64,000 nt of DNA from Pyropia yezoensis. Taxonomy: Eukaryota > Rhodophyta > Bangiophyceae > Bangiales > Bangiaceae. A program made the position numbers and the translations under genes. How positions within the stretch are numbered: position 1 is the stretch's first letter; each line of letters begins with the position of its first letter. Shown in pieces: positions 50,211 to 62,400 of the stretch. The stretch covers positions 24,464,020 through 24,528,019 of the forward strand of contig CM020620.1 in the NCBI GenBank assembly GCA_009829735.1, in the 5' to 3' direction. The notes under the pieces were generated by a model. That model was given only the letters and a program-made list of their open reading frames with translations. It searched no databases and had not been told where the DNA came from.

Positions 50211-51494
50211 TGTAGCGGCGAGACGGCATCCTGGGGGGGACTTGGCGGTGTGCCTTCTTCCTCCTTCCCCTTCCCCCCCCTTCCCCCTCTATGCTGGCAG
50301 ACAGGGTTGGTGAGTCAGGTTTGTTGCGGCTCCCGGACTATCTCTGCGTGTGCCCTTCACGCTGCCTCGCTCTTTGTCGCCCTGTGTCTGGCGTATGTGA
50401 GCGTCACCCCGGCGTCGCCCTCCCCCGTTTTGAATGTCCGCTGGTGGTTGTTGGGTGTCGTTGCTTCGTGGCTCCCTCCCCTCCGTCCCCTTGCTCTTCC
50501 GGAATGTTTTTGTTCCCGCGCACGCAACGGCTGTGTCTGCAGGTCTCAGAGGCAGCATGCCCAACTATGTGGACCGTCCACCCCATTGGCTGCGGGAGGG
50601 TGTGTGTACGTCTGCTGGGGCCGTGGCCGATCCTGGACGGTGGCCTGCGCTGCCCATCAATTGTCTCTTGCGAGTATGTTGGCACCGCTGCTGCTTTCAT
50701 GTCCGAGCTGTCGCGTACGTGGGATCGTTTTCTTCCTCTGTTTTCTTCTCTCGTCTCTCAATGATGGACCATTTTCGCATGATGTGGTGTGAGTGCGTTG
50801 GCTGGGTGGGCCGCGAGCTTGTGTGTGATTGGGGGCTTGTTGACGTCGCGGGGTGCACGTGGGTGCAGTTGCTTTGGGCGGCGCGCTGATATTGTGTCAA
50901 CCCCGCTCCTGACGTGGGGCGCCCGACGCTGGCCGCGAGAGAGCCCATGGCGCCCAGCGGCGGGCACTCCCGAGGTGAGGACGACGACTCCCCTGCGGCG
51001 TGCTCTATATACCTAGGACAAATGCGTGAGATGTATCTATGTACTGATGCCTTTGGGGTTGAGACCCGAGCGGTCGGCGACCGGCAACAGCGCGAGGCGC
51101 CCTGATTAGATCATGGAGGTCAGATGGTCACGGGACCACCGTGCATCATGTGCTATTGCGGCCCGTATAGCAAAAGTACAGGAAAAGCATCGGGGCATAG
51201 AGACGCGGACAAAAAAAAAGGAAAAAAAGAAGGGAAGGACGCAGCAACGCAGGGCACGCTCGACACGAAGACGAAAAAGGGGACTCCACGGATTCGCGAC
51301 GCAGTAGAGTACACACTCGGGCGCACGGCCGAGGCACGGGCGCGCGCGGGCGGGCGAAAAAAGAAAAAAGACAGCAAAGGACAGGGCGCCGCCGCGAGGC
51401 GTGGCAAGGCGGCAGCAACCGGGGGGCCCCGACAGGCACCGGGGCATGACAAAATCACACAACAGCTACAGTCCTCCACCCCACCACCCACACC
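50211..51494. other. Spacer between convergent genes
   Basis: 50211-50900 is T/C-rich on the plus strand and probably holds the LUC7 3' untranslated region, perhaps with an intron (ttgtgtctgcag-like acceptors occur). 51110-51490 is A/G-rich with runs of A and fits the 3' flank of the minus-strand RRM gene. No additional gene is supported. Confidence 0.45.
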
Positions 51495-51825
51495 TCAACG
51501 GCCGTACGGGTGGTAGCGCTCGCCGCGAAGCGGTCGGCGCCCCCCATTGCCATTGGTACCAGCCGCCCCCGCCTCCCGGCTGGCCCCGTCGGCCCCGTCG
51601 GCCGCCGCCCCGTCGGCGGCAGCCTCCCCAGACGCAGGGCGGCCTGCCACCGCCGCCGCTTCGGCCGCCGCGGCGGGGTCGTCGGTGGATTCTGCAGGGG
51701 CGCCGCCCGCCGCGCCGCCGCCAGGCGCCACCGGTGCAGGGGCGGCGGCAGCGGCAGCGGCGGAGGTGGCAGGGGCAGTGGCGGCGGCGGCGGCGGCGGG
51801 GGCGGAGACAGCAGCTGCCGGCGGA

Positions 51826-51857
<32 letters not shown>

Positions 51858-54801
51858 GACGGCAGCGGCCGCAGCCGCCGGCGGCTTGCCGTCCGCGGCG
51901 GGTGCCCCAGGTGCGGCGGCAGCCGCCGCCGCTGCGCCGCCGCCGCCGCCGCCGGCTGCGCCTGCCGGCCCGCCGCGGGCGGCCTGCCGGCGGGGGTCTG
52001 CCAGGGTGCGGCTGGGGATGGCGCCGCTAGCGGGCTTGCCGGCCACGGCCGTCCCGGGCGCGCCAGCCACTGCTGCCGCCGCGCCGGGGCGTACCGCCCC
52101 CGCCGCTGCAGCGCCGCCCGCCGCCACCGCCCCCGCCGGGTAGTAGGGTGAGTAGTAGGGGTCATACGCTTGGGGCTGGCCGCCAGAAGAGCCAGTCGGC
52201 GACGGGGCCCCCGACGGGCCCTGCGCGTAGCCCGGGGAGTACTGGTAGCCGAGGGCGGCGTAGTACTGCTGCCAAGACGCCATTTGGGCGGGCGTCATCA
52301 CCTGTTGGGACTGGGGGTTCTGCACCGCAGCCGCGGCCTGCGCTTGGTAGTAGTACTGCTCGGGGGTCATGCCGTACCCGCCGCCACCGCCGCCGCCACC
52401 CCCATACGGACCGGGCGCGCCGTAGGCGCCCGTCGGGTAGGCGCCCCCGGGGGCACCGCTCATGACCGCACCGCCATATCCAGCAACCCCGAGGCCCGCT
52501 CCGTATCCGTCCCCACGGCCGCCACTTCCATAGATGTCCCGGCCAGCGACGCCGTAGCCATTGTCTCGTGACGGCTGGCCTGCCCCCGACGACCCGCCAC
52601 CGCCCATCCCGCCGCCGCCGCCACCCCCGCCGCCGGGCCCACCGCGGGACGCGGTGCGGCGCTCCGCAGCGCTCTTGGTCTCGGCGCGCTTTACCTCCAC
52701 ATTCTTGTCCATAATCTCGTGCATGCGGCCGACGCCGACGGCGGCCGACACGCCCGCCTCGTCGGCGTAGGTGACAAAACCAAAGCCGCGGCTGTTGCCC
52801 GTCTGGTGATCAAACATCACCTGCGCTTCAACAATGGTGCCAAAGCGGGAAAAGTACGCGCGGAACTCCTCATTGTGGCACGCAGACGGGAGGCCACCGA
52901 CAAAGATCTTGCGGCTGCCCCCCACGTGGGTGGACGTGCTCGGCGAACCATGCCGCCCGCCGCTTCCGCCACCGCCGCCACGGTCGTGCATTGCGCCGCC
53001 GCGCACGCCCGACACAACCGCCGTTGGGACGGCACCATAGCCCGCACTGGAGCCAGCGCGACCATAGCCCGCACCAGTCAATCCACCGTACCCGGCGCCG
53101 CCACCGTCACCGCCAGAGGTTGGGTAGTTGCTGCCACTACCCCCGTCAGACGAGTAACGAGGAAACATGGAGGCCTTGGGAGTGAACGTGGGTTGCGCGC
53201 ACTCGTTCCGTGGAACAGCGCGCTTGGCTTCTACCTACACACCACACTCGAAAATAAGAAGGAGCAACGAGAGGGGATGCGAACACCACGGGGTGCTCAG
53301 CGAGGTGAGAAAAAAGAAAAGCAAGGAGCGCAACGCTACATACACGTCTCACCAGTCAGACACAGAGACAAGCTACAACTGTTGCGGCGAGACACGCAGC
53401 CGCGCGGAAGGGACCCGGAGGAGAGAGAGGGCTTCTCAGTCCAGCGGGACAGAGGCTGGGAGGGGCAGACCACACCCACTGCAGGCCATGATGTGCAGCT
53501 AGCGCCGCGTCCTGCAGCTACGCGCTACCACGAGGAATACCGCCAACACGTCACATGGTGGCTCGCCTGGCACACAAAAAAAACGAGTCCGTGTGCCCCA
53601 CTCGTGCGAAACCGGGAAGACTACAAGGTAGTCACCGCGGCCCCGCAACAGCGACACGATGAGGGGAGGGTGCGGCGGTGCCTCGACGGCTCAGAAACCG
53701 CAGTCGTGGCCCGCAGGCCTCAAGGAGGGCACGCGATTGGAAGCGCAGACGGTAGGGAGGTGTAATTCGCATCAACTGCTACAGCTATTGCCTATCCCAT
53801 GGACAGAGGGACTACCCAACCGCTGCAACGATGCGCCGTGGCGCGCCCCGACCAAGGAAGCTGTGGTACGGGGGCGGCAGGGCGGGCACCACGAAGCCTA
53901 AAAGACAGCCAAGGACGGGCCAGACCGCCTACACACCGCGGTGTGGTCCGTCTGCAATCCTAGTGCGAGAGCCTAACGGGTGTCATCCGAGTAGCTTCAC
54001 AGCCGACTGCCAGTCGCTGCCAGAGCACTCGTCGCCGGTTGAGGAGGCTACGTCCAGAGCCGCCAATCCCCGCCACACCGGAGACCCACAGCAGTCCGCG
54101 GATGGTGCAGCTAGCGCCTGGCGTACTGGCCACGTGTCGGGCAGGCGCCCGACGAGCAGACCAGGCGATGCGTCGGTTGTTGCGACGCATAAGAGAGAAG
54201 ACCATGGAGGACGAGCGCTCCGCGTCAAGGTCGATACACCACACGGCATGCTCGTAGGTAGAACCAGAGAAGACGCGTGATTGCCGTACCAACGAGCCGA
54301 TGCTGCACAAGCCGCTTGTCCCATAGAGGGGCAGCAGGAAGCACCTCAGCGAAGACCCTCACCCACCCCCCCCCCCCAGCTCCCCCCCTCGCACATTCAA
54401 GACACACATGCAAAAGATGGGCCATGAGAACGCACCTGACGGCCATCCAGGTCGTGGCGCTGAGAAGCCACCTTGGCCGCCACCGAGTCGTCTGCGTAGG
54501 TGACAAAGCCAAACCCCCGCGGATGCCCCGTGTGGCGGTCCCGCATGATCACACAGTCGGTAATCGCGCCGTACTTTTCAAAGTAGGTCCGCATCGTCTC
54601 CTCGTTGGTTTCCCATGAGAGGCCGCCCACAAAAATCTTGCCGCCGCTGGGCCCCCCCCCTCCAACGCCGCCGCCGCCACCACCACCACCACCCCCACCG
54701 CCGCCCCGGTAGTCCCCGCCACCACCACCCCCGCCGCCGCCGCCCCCGCCCCCGCCGCCCCTGGCGGCAGCATCCGAGCCATACGCGGCGGCGGCGTTCA
54801 T
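51495..54801 (-). CDS. hnRNP-like protein with two RRM domains (two exons predicted)
   Basis: Exon 1 (54436-54801) starts with MNAAAAYGSD, a long Gly stretch and RRM1 with RNP2 KIFVGGLS and RNP1 RGFGFVTY. It ends at a donor CAG|GTGCGT. Exon 2 (51495-53174, phase 0, acceptor CAAG) has a Gly/Ser/Tyr-rich linker, RRM2 with KIFVGGLP and RGFGFVTY, then Gly-rich, Tyr/Gln-rich (YYYQAQAAAAVQNPQSQQ) and Ala/Pro-rich tails. The paired RRMs resemble hnRNP A/B, DAZAP1 or Musashi proteins, which bind pre-mRNA or mRNA. The last strand of RRM1 (VxVKRA) is not encoded by either exon, so a small middle exon in the 1.26-kb intron is likely but not found. Two separate genes are a weaker alternative. Confidence 0.75.
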
Positions 54802-56221
54802 GTCCGCCAGCAGATGGGCGCGCGAGGGGGGAAGAGGTGCAAGCGACAGTAGCCCGCGCCCGAGACGCCACCAACAGACGACGTGCCTGCGCTCGCCGGA
54901 GATGGCCGACAAGAATAGCGTCCGCGGCCACGACAGCTGCAAGGATGTAGGAGGGCGACGGCCGACGGACCTTGCCAGTGGCAGTGGGGGTAGGCAGCGG
55001 ATCCAGTCAGACTAGCTAGCGTCGCGGCGGCACACGCTCCTCCCCCAGTCGACCAGGCGCCGCCAGGTCAGGGTGCTGCAAACCGCGACGCCCCGCACAC
55101 CGCTCCCCCGCGCCTCCCCCCCACCCGGGGTCGTACCCCGCCGGATCGGCGGGGAACCGTCCTGCTCGCCCCTCCCCCCACACGGACGGTGGGTCGTGGT
55201 GGGCGGAACCACCCGACCAGCCCGGCGACCCGGCGTCCGCGGCGCCCGTGCCAACAGCGGTGGCTCGTGGACGCGTCGGCGCACCGCCCGACGCTCAGCC
55301 CCCTCTGGCCGCGCCCCTCCCGCCGCCCTCCCTTGCCAGGCGCGCGGCTGCACCGCCCGACCCTCCGTCCCCCCCGCCGACGTTCCCCCCTCCGCCGTCG
55401 CTGTTCTCCCCCCCACCCACCCCCCCGCAACCTCCTGAATTCAGCTGGGTGGGCGACAACGGCGGGGGTGGGGCCTCGACACGGGGCGCACGCTCCGCCG
55501 CGCCCCACCCGCCGCGCGCCCTCCTGTCCGCAAGGGGGGCAGCGCCGCAGGCCACGGGGCCTGCCGTCCCAGGCGGGGGAGTCGTGCGCCGCCGTCGCCG
55601 TGCGGCAGGGGCCGACAGGCGTTCCGCCGCGTCGCGGCGGCTGCGACCCACGGCGACGCGGACACTGCCGACAGCGGCGGCGGCGGGGCGGTGGTCCTCC
55701 TTGAAGGCGGGGGCAGACAGGCCGCCCGCGTGGCCCCACCGTGGGCAGACCAAGGGGTATTTACAGTCTTCAACAACGCAGAGCTGAGTACGGCGTCAAA
55801 GTTGTCGTCAGCCGGGCAGTTCCTGAGTGAGTAAGTTTCCACTTGGTCGAGTGATTAGCAGGGCTGAAACAAGTAGGCGTACTCGTCGCGTTCACTATCC
55901 GCGGATCCGATGGTGAAGCGCCGCGCGCCTGGAGGCAAACGATGGCATGTGGGCGGCTCCGGGACAAAATGGCCCGCCCGAGGGTGGGTCTGCCCGCAGG
56001 TTGATGGCGAGGTGACGCTGAGAGTGGGCAACGCGGGGCGGCTAACAAGAGCCACGCTGCTGCCCCTATCACCGGTAGGTGTCTTGCCGTCCTGCCCGCC
56101 GGCTGACGTGCCGTCAACCGTTGGCCGTCGGCTGCTCGCCCAGACGCCACCCACTTCCCTTGTCTTCCCTCTTTTCTGCTTCTGTCATCTCATGGCGTTC
56201 CTTCCCACCCCCCTTATCGCC
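54802..56221. other. Divergent spacer upstream of the RRM gene and the AsmA-like gene
   Basis: 1.4 kb between two start codons pointing away from each other. It should hold both promoters. It is GC-rich with Pro/Arg-type open frames on both strands that I regard as chance. No repeats with clear ends are seen. Confidence 0.4.
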
Positions 56222-57913
56222 ATGGCAGCGGTGCGGCGGCGGGGGCATGCCCCCTCCCCAAATGGGCGGGCCGGGACGCCCCCCCCCCGCACCCCCCTCT
56301 CGCCCATTGCGCGCGCACTTCCCGGCGGCGGCGGCGGCGGCAGCTCTCCTCTTCCCCGCGTGGCCGCGGGCGTCCTGGCGGGTCTCCTCACGCTGGGAGT
56401 GGTCACCTATGCTGGCCGCGCGTCGCTCACGTCGGCGGTGCTGAGCCGCGCCGTCGGCGCGGACGTCCAGGTGGGGGCGGTGGAGGTGGACTTGTGGCCG
56501 CGTCGCGACGAGGCAGGGGGGGGGGACGGGGACGAGGGAGCGCCCCCTGCCACCACCACTGCCGCCGCCGCCGCCGCCGACGCCGACGCCAGCCAGTCAG
56601 GCTCGTCGGCGAAGGCGTGGGCGCCGTCGCCGCTCCCGCCACCGACGCTGCCCCGGCCGTCGCTCTCGGGCCCCGTCCTGGGCCTCCGCGACGTGGTGCT
56701 GTCGGATGGGGCGGGGCGCGTCGCGGCGAGGGTGCCCGCCGTGCGGGTACGGTTTGGCCGCGACGGGGACGCAGCAGCCGGTGCGGCTGCCGGTGAGCGG
56801 GGGGCGGGCCGCCGCGCCGCCCGCGTTGCAGACGTGGAGCTCCTCCGGCCGCAAGCGTATCTCATTTTGGACGCCCCGTCGCTGGGCTCGAGCAACTGGG
56901 GGAAGCTCGCCGCCGCGGCTGCGGCCGCCCGCTTTGCCGCGGGCTCCCCCGCAGATGATGACGGCCGCTCGCCGGGGAGTCGGGGGGCGGCCGGCGCCGG
57001 GCCGTCGGCGGCGGCGGCAGCGGGGGCAACGACGGCGGCGGCGGCGCCGGCGGTGGCGCGGGCGGCGCCAACGTTTGCGGGCGTGCGCCTGCGGTCGGTA
57101 GCTTTTCACGGCGGCGTCGACCTGTCGGTGGCCACCTCTGTGCCGCTGTCGTCACGGTCGTCGCCATCGTCGTCGGCAGCGGCGGCGGCCGCGGCCGCCG
57201 CCGGCGCGGACCTGCGCGCCGCTGGGCGCCCCCTCCTGCCCGCCCCCCTGCACCTGCCGGCGGCGACGCTTGCCGGCGCAGACTGCACGTCGGTGGGGGC
57301 GGTGGAGGCGCGCCTCACCGCCGCGGCGGGGTCGGCGCTGGCGCGCGCTGGCCTGGACGGCGTTGCCGCCGCCGCCGCCGCCGGGGGTGTGCCGCCAGAG
57401 GTGGCTGCCGCGGTGGGCGCCACCCTCCGCTCCGCGGTGGGGGTGGGGGGGGACGAGGCGCGCGCCGCCCTGGACGCGGCGCGTGCAAAGATCCGCCAGT
57501 GGAAGGGGGGGGTGGACGCGGTGGACAGGGGGGTCTTCCAGGCGTTTGGCCTTGATCACTTTCGGGTAGGTTGGGGGGCGGAGACTCGGATGGGGAGAGA
57601 GGGAGGGGTTGGCGACCCCCGTTGGGCGAGTGTGGCTTGTCATGGCATCGTCGACCTACAGTCTCTAACGGGCTGCGGTGGTGTGCTGGTGTGCGCTTTT
57701 TGTGCTGCGACTGCTCCTTCCCCAACGGTGTTGAGCCATGCTACGCTGTGCTTGTGTCATGGCTGGGGGGGGGGGGGGGGTGCGGGGGGCGGATGAGGTA
57801 CCCCACAGGAGCTGGCCAAGACCGGCTCGGACGTGCTGGATGCCCTCGACGCGGCGCTGGACGAGCAGCAGGGGCCGTCTCCGGCAGCAGAGGCCAAGCC
57901 CAAGGGCCGGTGA
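56222..57913 (+). CDS. AsmA/DUF748-like single-pass membrane protein (two exons)
   Basis: Exon 1 is 56222-57565 and exon 2 is 57809-57913, joined in phase 0 (CGG|GTAGGT ... CCACAG|GAG), giving 482 residues that end KPKGR. After a basic, Pro-rich N-terminus there is one transmembrane helix (VAAGVLAGLLTLGVVTYAG). Next come ASLTSAVLSRAVGADVQVGAVEVDL and, further on, LRDVVLSDGAGR, VPAVRVRFG and VADVELLRPQAYLILD. This alternation of beta-type segments after an N-terminal anchor is the pattern of AsmA-like proteins, which form lipid-binding beta-grooves near membranes. The assignment rests on pattern only. Exon 2 encodes a short amphipathic helix (DVLDALDAALDEQQ). The earlier ATG at 56192 has a weaker context; the N-terminus could be organelle-targeting. 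Confidence 0.55.
57566..57808 (+). other. Intron of the AsmA-like gene (243 bases)
   Basis: It begins GTAGGTTGGG and ends ACCCCACAG and contains a T/C-rich part and a run of G. It is phase 0. Without removal the frame would add an unrelated tail and stop inside the intron. Confidence 0.65.
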
Positions 57914-59405
57914 CACGGCCAAGGGAGGCGGGGGCACCAGGGGCGGCACGAGGAGCGAGGCTCGGGGGGGGGCGGCGAGGAGGTGGTGCGGGAATGGGGG
58001 GGGAGATGCCAGGAGCTATCCATTGTGTGCCGCCAGGGCGTCTACCTGTGGGGTGGGCGCGCCTGGTGGCCGTCACTGGTACACCAGCGCCAGTCGTGGC
58101 GACACGGAGGCCGTTGGGGAGGGCGTTGTGGGAAAGGGGCCGCCGCACGCGGCAGCGGGCGGCTGGCCCAGCTGTTGGCCTCCCTGCCATGCTCACGTTC
58201 GCGGCGGGAGGATGGCCACCTCCACGATAGCCACCCCGCTCCCGTCCGCCCTCCCACACCCGCCCCATCGCGTGGACCCAATGGCCACTTCCCCCAGTGT
58301 CCCCCCTCCTCTCCCACTCCCCGTTCCCACCCGCCTACCCCGCGCACTTGCCCTCCGCGCACATGGCCACAGGGGCCGCGACGGTCACGCCAGCGGCCGC
58401 CGGTGCGGTCTCCCCCTCCACCGCACCCCCCTCGCTGCCTCGCTCTCGCGGGCGCTTTCATCTGAGGTGCCCCCGCCGGCGGCATCCTTCGCCACCCGCC
58501 ATCAGGGGCCACGCTGCCACCACGCGAAAGGGCGCCAGCCGGCCGTGCTGCCAGAGGGAACGGAAAACGGGAAGAGGGGTCGGTGCGCACGGCGGGTATG
58601 GAAGCGCGGGGCGGTCGGATGGGTGTCGATGGTGGCGCTCTCCGCGGCCGCCGCTCCCCGGCCGATAGCAGGGGCGGCAGCCAGCCGATAGGTAGGTCAG
58701 ATGGCAGACCCGTCGAGCCCGCCGCCCCGCGCCGAGCAGGGGGGTTCCCCTTCGCGGCGTGGCGGGGGGGGGAGCGCCAGCACGAATGTTGTCCTTATCG
58801 GCCCGTGCCGCGGCCGCTGGTTGCGGCGCTTGGCCCCCCCACCGGCAGCGTGGACGCTGGTGGTGCCTCGGACAGACCACGCCCCCCCAGGGGGCGAGGC
58901 GTCTGGCAGCGAGCGCCGCGCGCCCGCGAGGTTGGCCCATCATGGCCATGATGACCATGATGGCTGGGAAGCCATGTCGCGGCCGCCGCGGCGCCCACGG
59001 GGGCACTGCGCATGGGCGGCGCATGACGCCAGCCGGGGACTGAGCATCGACAGCCAAGAGAGGCACGATACTGCTGCTGGTCGGCAGTTGCTGGCGCCAC
59101 CGCCAGCGCACTCCTCGGACCCGCCCGCGGTCACTGAACCCAATCCTCCCACCTGTGGAGGCCCATGTGTGGGCGGAGGTGGGTGGGGAGGGGAGGGATC
59201 GTCAGCACGGGCCGCTCCGCCTGGCTCTGCCCCGCCCACAGCGGAGGGCCCCCGATGTGGGAACACGACAGCACAAGGACGACGGCGGCAAGAACCACAC
59301 GCACGGACAAACAGAGAGAAAGAGAAGAAAAAAGGAGGGAAAAGAGTAATCCCAGTCTCAGCGAAGAAGCGAGCTACATGGACATGCCCGCTTGAGGCCC
59401 GACCA
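57914..59405. other. Spacer between convergent genes
   Basis: 1.5 kb of GC-rich DNA without a frame that looks like a real protein. The last part (59280-59400) is A/G-rich and fits the 3' flank of the minus-strand E2 gene. Confidence 0.4.
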
Positions 59406-62400
59406 TCACAGCTTGTCCAGCTCTGCCTCGAGCGCCGCCACGTCGGCCGCCGTGAGCGCCGCCGGCTCAGAGCCCGGCGGGTAGCGCCCCTTGCTACGCA
59501 CCCCCCCGCCCTCTGCCACCCAGCCCGCCACGGTCTTGCGGATCGCCGCCGCCTTGAGCCGAAAGTGGGTGCGGAGTGCGTCGCGGAATTCGGGCGGTGG
59601 CCGTCGGAGGGCGTCGGTCATGGCATAGACGACCGTATTGCGCCGCACCGACACGTTGTACCGCTCGCTAACGGCGCGCCCCGAGGGGGTGCCCATGGAG
59701 CTCTCGTAGCCGGGCTCGTTAAAGTAGGGCTCCGCCACCAGGATGAGGCTCTGAATGCTGACCAACACCTGCAACAGCGTCGATGATTCTGTCCAAGACG
59801 GGCCCGCCCACGTGCCCAACAGCGACAGGCACACCCGCCCGTCCTTGTACAAGTTGGGGTTGAACCGCACCCGTCCGCCGCCCGTCGTGAGCAGCTTGGC
59901 AAGGGGCGGAACGCGGGGAAACGCGGCGGGGAGGAAAAAGTCAAACACAAACGCACCGTGTGCGTAGGGGGTGCCCTCGGGTCCAAACACCAGCGCCCGG
60001 AGGACGTCAAACCGGTCCTCGTCCACGCGCAGGAGCACGCCCGACGCCCAAAAGAGGGGCAATGAGCCAGATAGGGAGGCCACCTCTTGGGAAAGGCGGA
60101 GGAGGCGGCCTTTGGCGGCGGGACCGCCCGGCGCACCAGACCGCCATGCGGCCTCGGCGCGGTAGGTGGAGCAGCTCACCAAGTCGGGAACTGTCTCAAA
60201 CTGTAACCGCTTCATAGCGCGAACGTAGGCCGCCTCTACAGCCGCTTGCGCGCCTACACCGTCGCCGTCGTCGCCACCGTCGGCCGCGTCGTTGGAGCCG
60301 CCGGCAGGGCCACCTCCGCCGGCACCGCCGCCGCCACAAGCGCCGCCACTGCCGCCGCCCGAAACGCCGCCGCCCAACCCTGGCAGTACGTCTGCCCGCT
60401 TGAGCGCCCGCACCGTCCGTCGGACCTGTTTCACCAGTGCTCCCGTCGCAGGCGGCAGGTTGGCTGCCCCCGCCCCGGCACTCAGCACCCGCACCTGGCG
60501 GGCCATGCCGTCCACCAGAGACGCGACCGTCACGCCCTCGTCGGTGACATGCTCAGTGAGAAGTGAGGACAGGGATGCCACCGATGTGAGGGCGGTGACC
60601 ACCCCGAGGCTGGCCGTGTAAAGCACCGCCCGCTGGCCCAGCTCCATCATCGAGCCATTCATAAACACGTGGCCGAGGACTGTCACCAGCCCTGTCCGCC
60701 GCAGCAGCAGCCGCAGGTACGGGGGCCAAGAAGCGCTCCCACCACCGACCGAGGCGCTGCCGCTGACGCCGGCTGCAGCCCGAGGTGGCGCCTCCCGAGG
60801 CGGCAACAGGAAGCAGCGTAACCGGCCGAGCCAGCCGGCGGCGGTCGCGTCGTCGGCTGCATCTCGGGCGCGGAGATTGGCACCTTTAGCCTTCCACTCT
60901 GGGCCCCTGTTGCCACCGTAGCCGGTGCCCTTCACAAAGCCCCGCGACTGGGGCGGGGTGCGAGCCTTGAGAGACGAGCCACCGGCGACGTCACTGCCCC
61001 GCTGGCGCTTGCGCCACCGGCCTGTAGGAGTGCGCTCCACGGTCCCCGAACGGCGCTTGCCAGACGCCCGGCCCACCTCAGTTGCTGGCGCATCTGGCGC
61101 AATAGGGGATGCAGCAGAGGCCGCTCCGGCGGCGCCGTCCTCCAAGCCACCTCCGCCCCCCTTGTTGGCATCCGTGTCGCCACCGCCACCAGCCTCGTCG
61201 GCGGCGTCGGCGTCGTCTGCCCCGGCCAGCTCTGACTCAAGCTCGGACGAGTAAGCGAGGGACTTGCGAAGGGCGCGTACAATCTCCACCACCCCCACCG
61301 CCCGGGCCAGCTCGCAATGCACCCAAGCGGGCGCGTGGCGGCCAGCGGGGCCAGATGGCCGCGGCACCGCCCCGCCCCCACACAATGCACATCGCCACGT
61401 GGGTGGTTGTGGCGGGGGGGGAGGGGGGGTTGGTGGGGAGAGGGGATCTGGAGGGGGGTCCACAGCGTCGGCGACCGCATCGGTGGCTGCGGCAGATGGG
61501 GAACCGCCTGCCGCCACCTCCTCGCTGTCGTCATCTACATCGTCCACAGAAAGGATGACAGGGGGAGCAGAGGCACCGGCAGGCGCGGCTGCCGCGGCTG
61601 CCGCAACGGCGGCAGCGAGTCCCCCCCCTTCGGCCACCCAGAGGGGCTCAAACGCGGCAGGGAGGTCGTCCTTCAGCCATGAGCCGTCATCCTCCTCCCC
61701 ATCAAAGAGGACAAGCCCAATTTGAAAGCCCACCGCAGCCCGCGGCGCAGCCACGGACGGCCGCGGTGCCGACCGCGCCCGCGGCCCGCCCGCCCCTGCC
61801 GCGGCGACGTCGGCCACACGGCCCGAGCTGACGCCGTCGCTACGGCCGCTGCCGCGACCACCGCCCATGAGCCACGGCGGAATCGGTACGGGCGCGTCCA
61901 CGTCCTTGGGCGACGCCCACGTGTCGTACCAGGCACCAAAGGCGGTGAGAACGGGTCCAAACAGGGCGTCTGCGTCCGGGGCGGCGAGGCAGCGCTCTGC
62001 CTCAGCGCCCGCCAACGGCGCGCGGCAACGACCAACAGGGCAGAAAGGGTCCGCCCGCACGCTAGGAAGAGATGGCGGCGGCGGGGACGTGTCCACGCGG
62101 TAGTCGTCACCCGTCGTGGGCGGCGACATTGCTCGGGCGCCATCCGACGGGGCCTCGTCCGACGCCGCGTCGCCGCCCTCAAGCGCTGCGCTCGCCGCAC
62201 CCGCCGGCGCGCCGCGGGGCGTGTCACTCAGCAGCGACGCGGCAACGGCATCTACGCCCAGGTCGACCGACACATCGTCCAGCAGCAAGGCCGCCCCATC
62301 GTCGAGGGGCTCCCCCCTCGAGGGTGCGCCCTCCTCCCCCCCGCCATAGGGCAACCCCCCCAAGCTCGGCGCAGCCGCTGCACCGTTGGTGCCCACCACC

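Noticed and set aside
52719-53765. Plus-strand frame across the RRM gene and its intron
   Set aside because: The minus strand encodes RRM2 with both RNP motifs here; the plus frame has no domain.
58458-59111. Minus-strand frame between the AsmA-like and E2 genes
   Set aside because: Composition is Arg/Pro/Gly typical of chance frames here, with no domain, no intron logic and no conserved motif.
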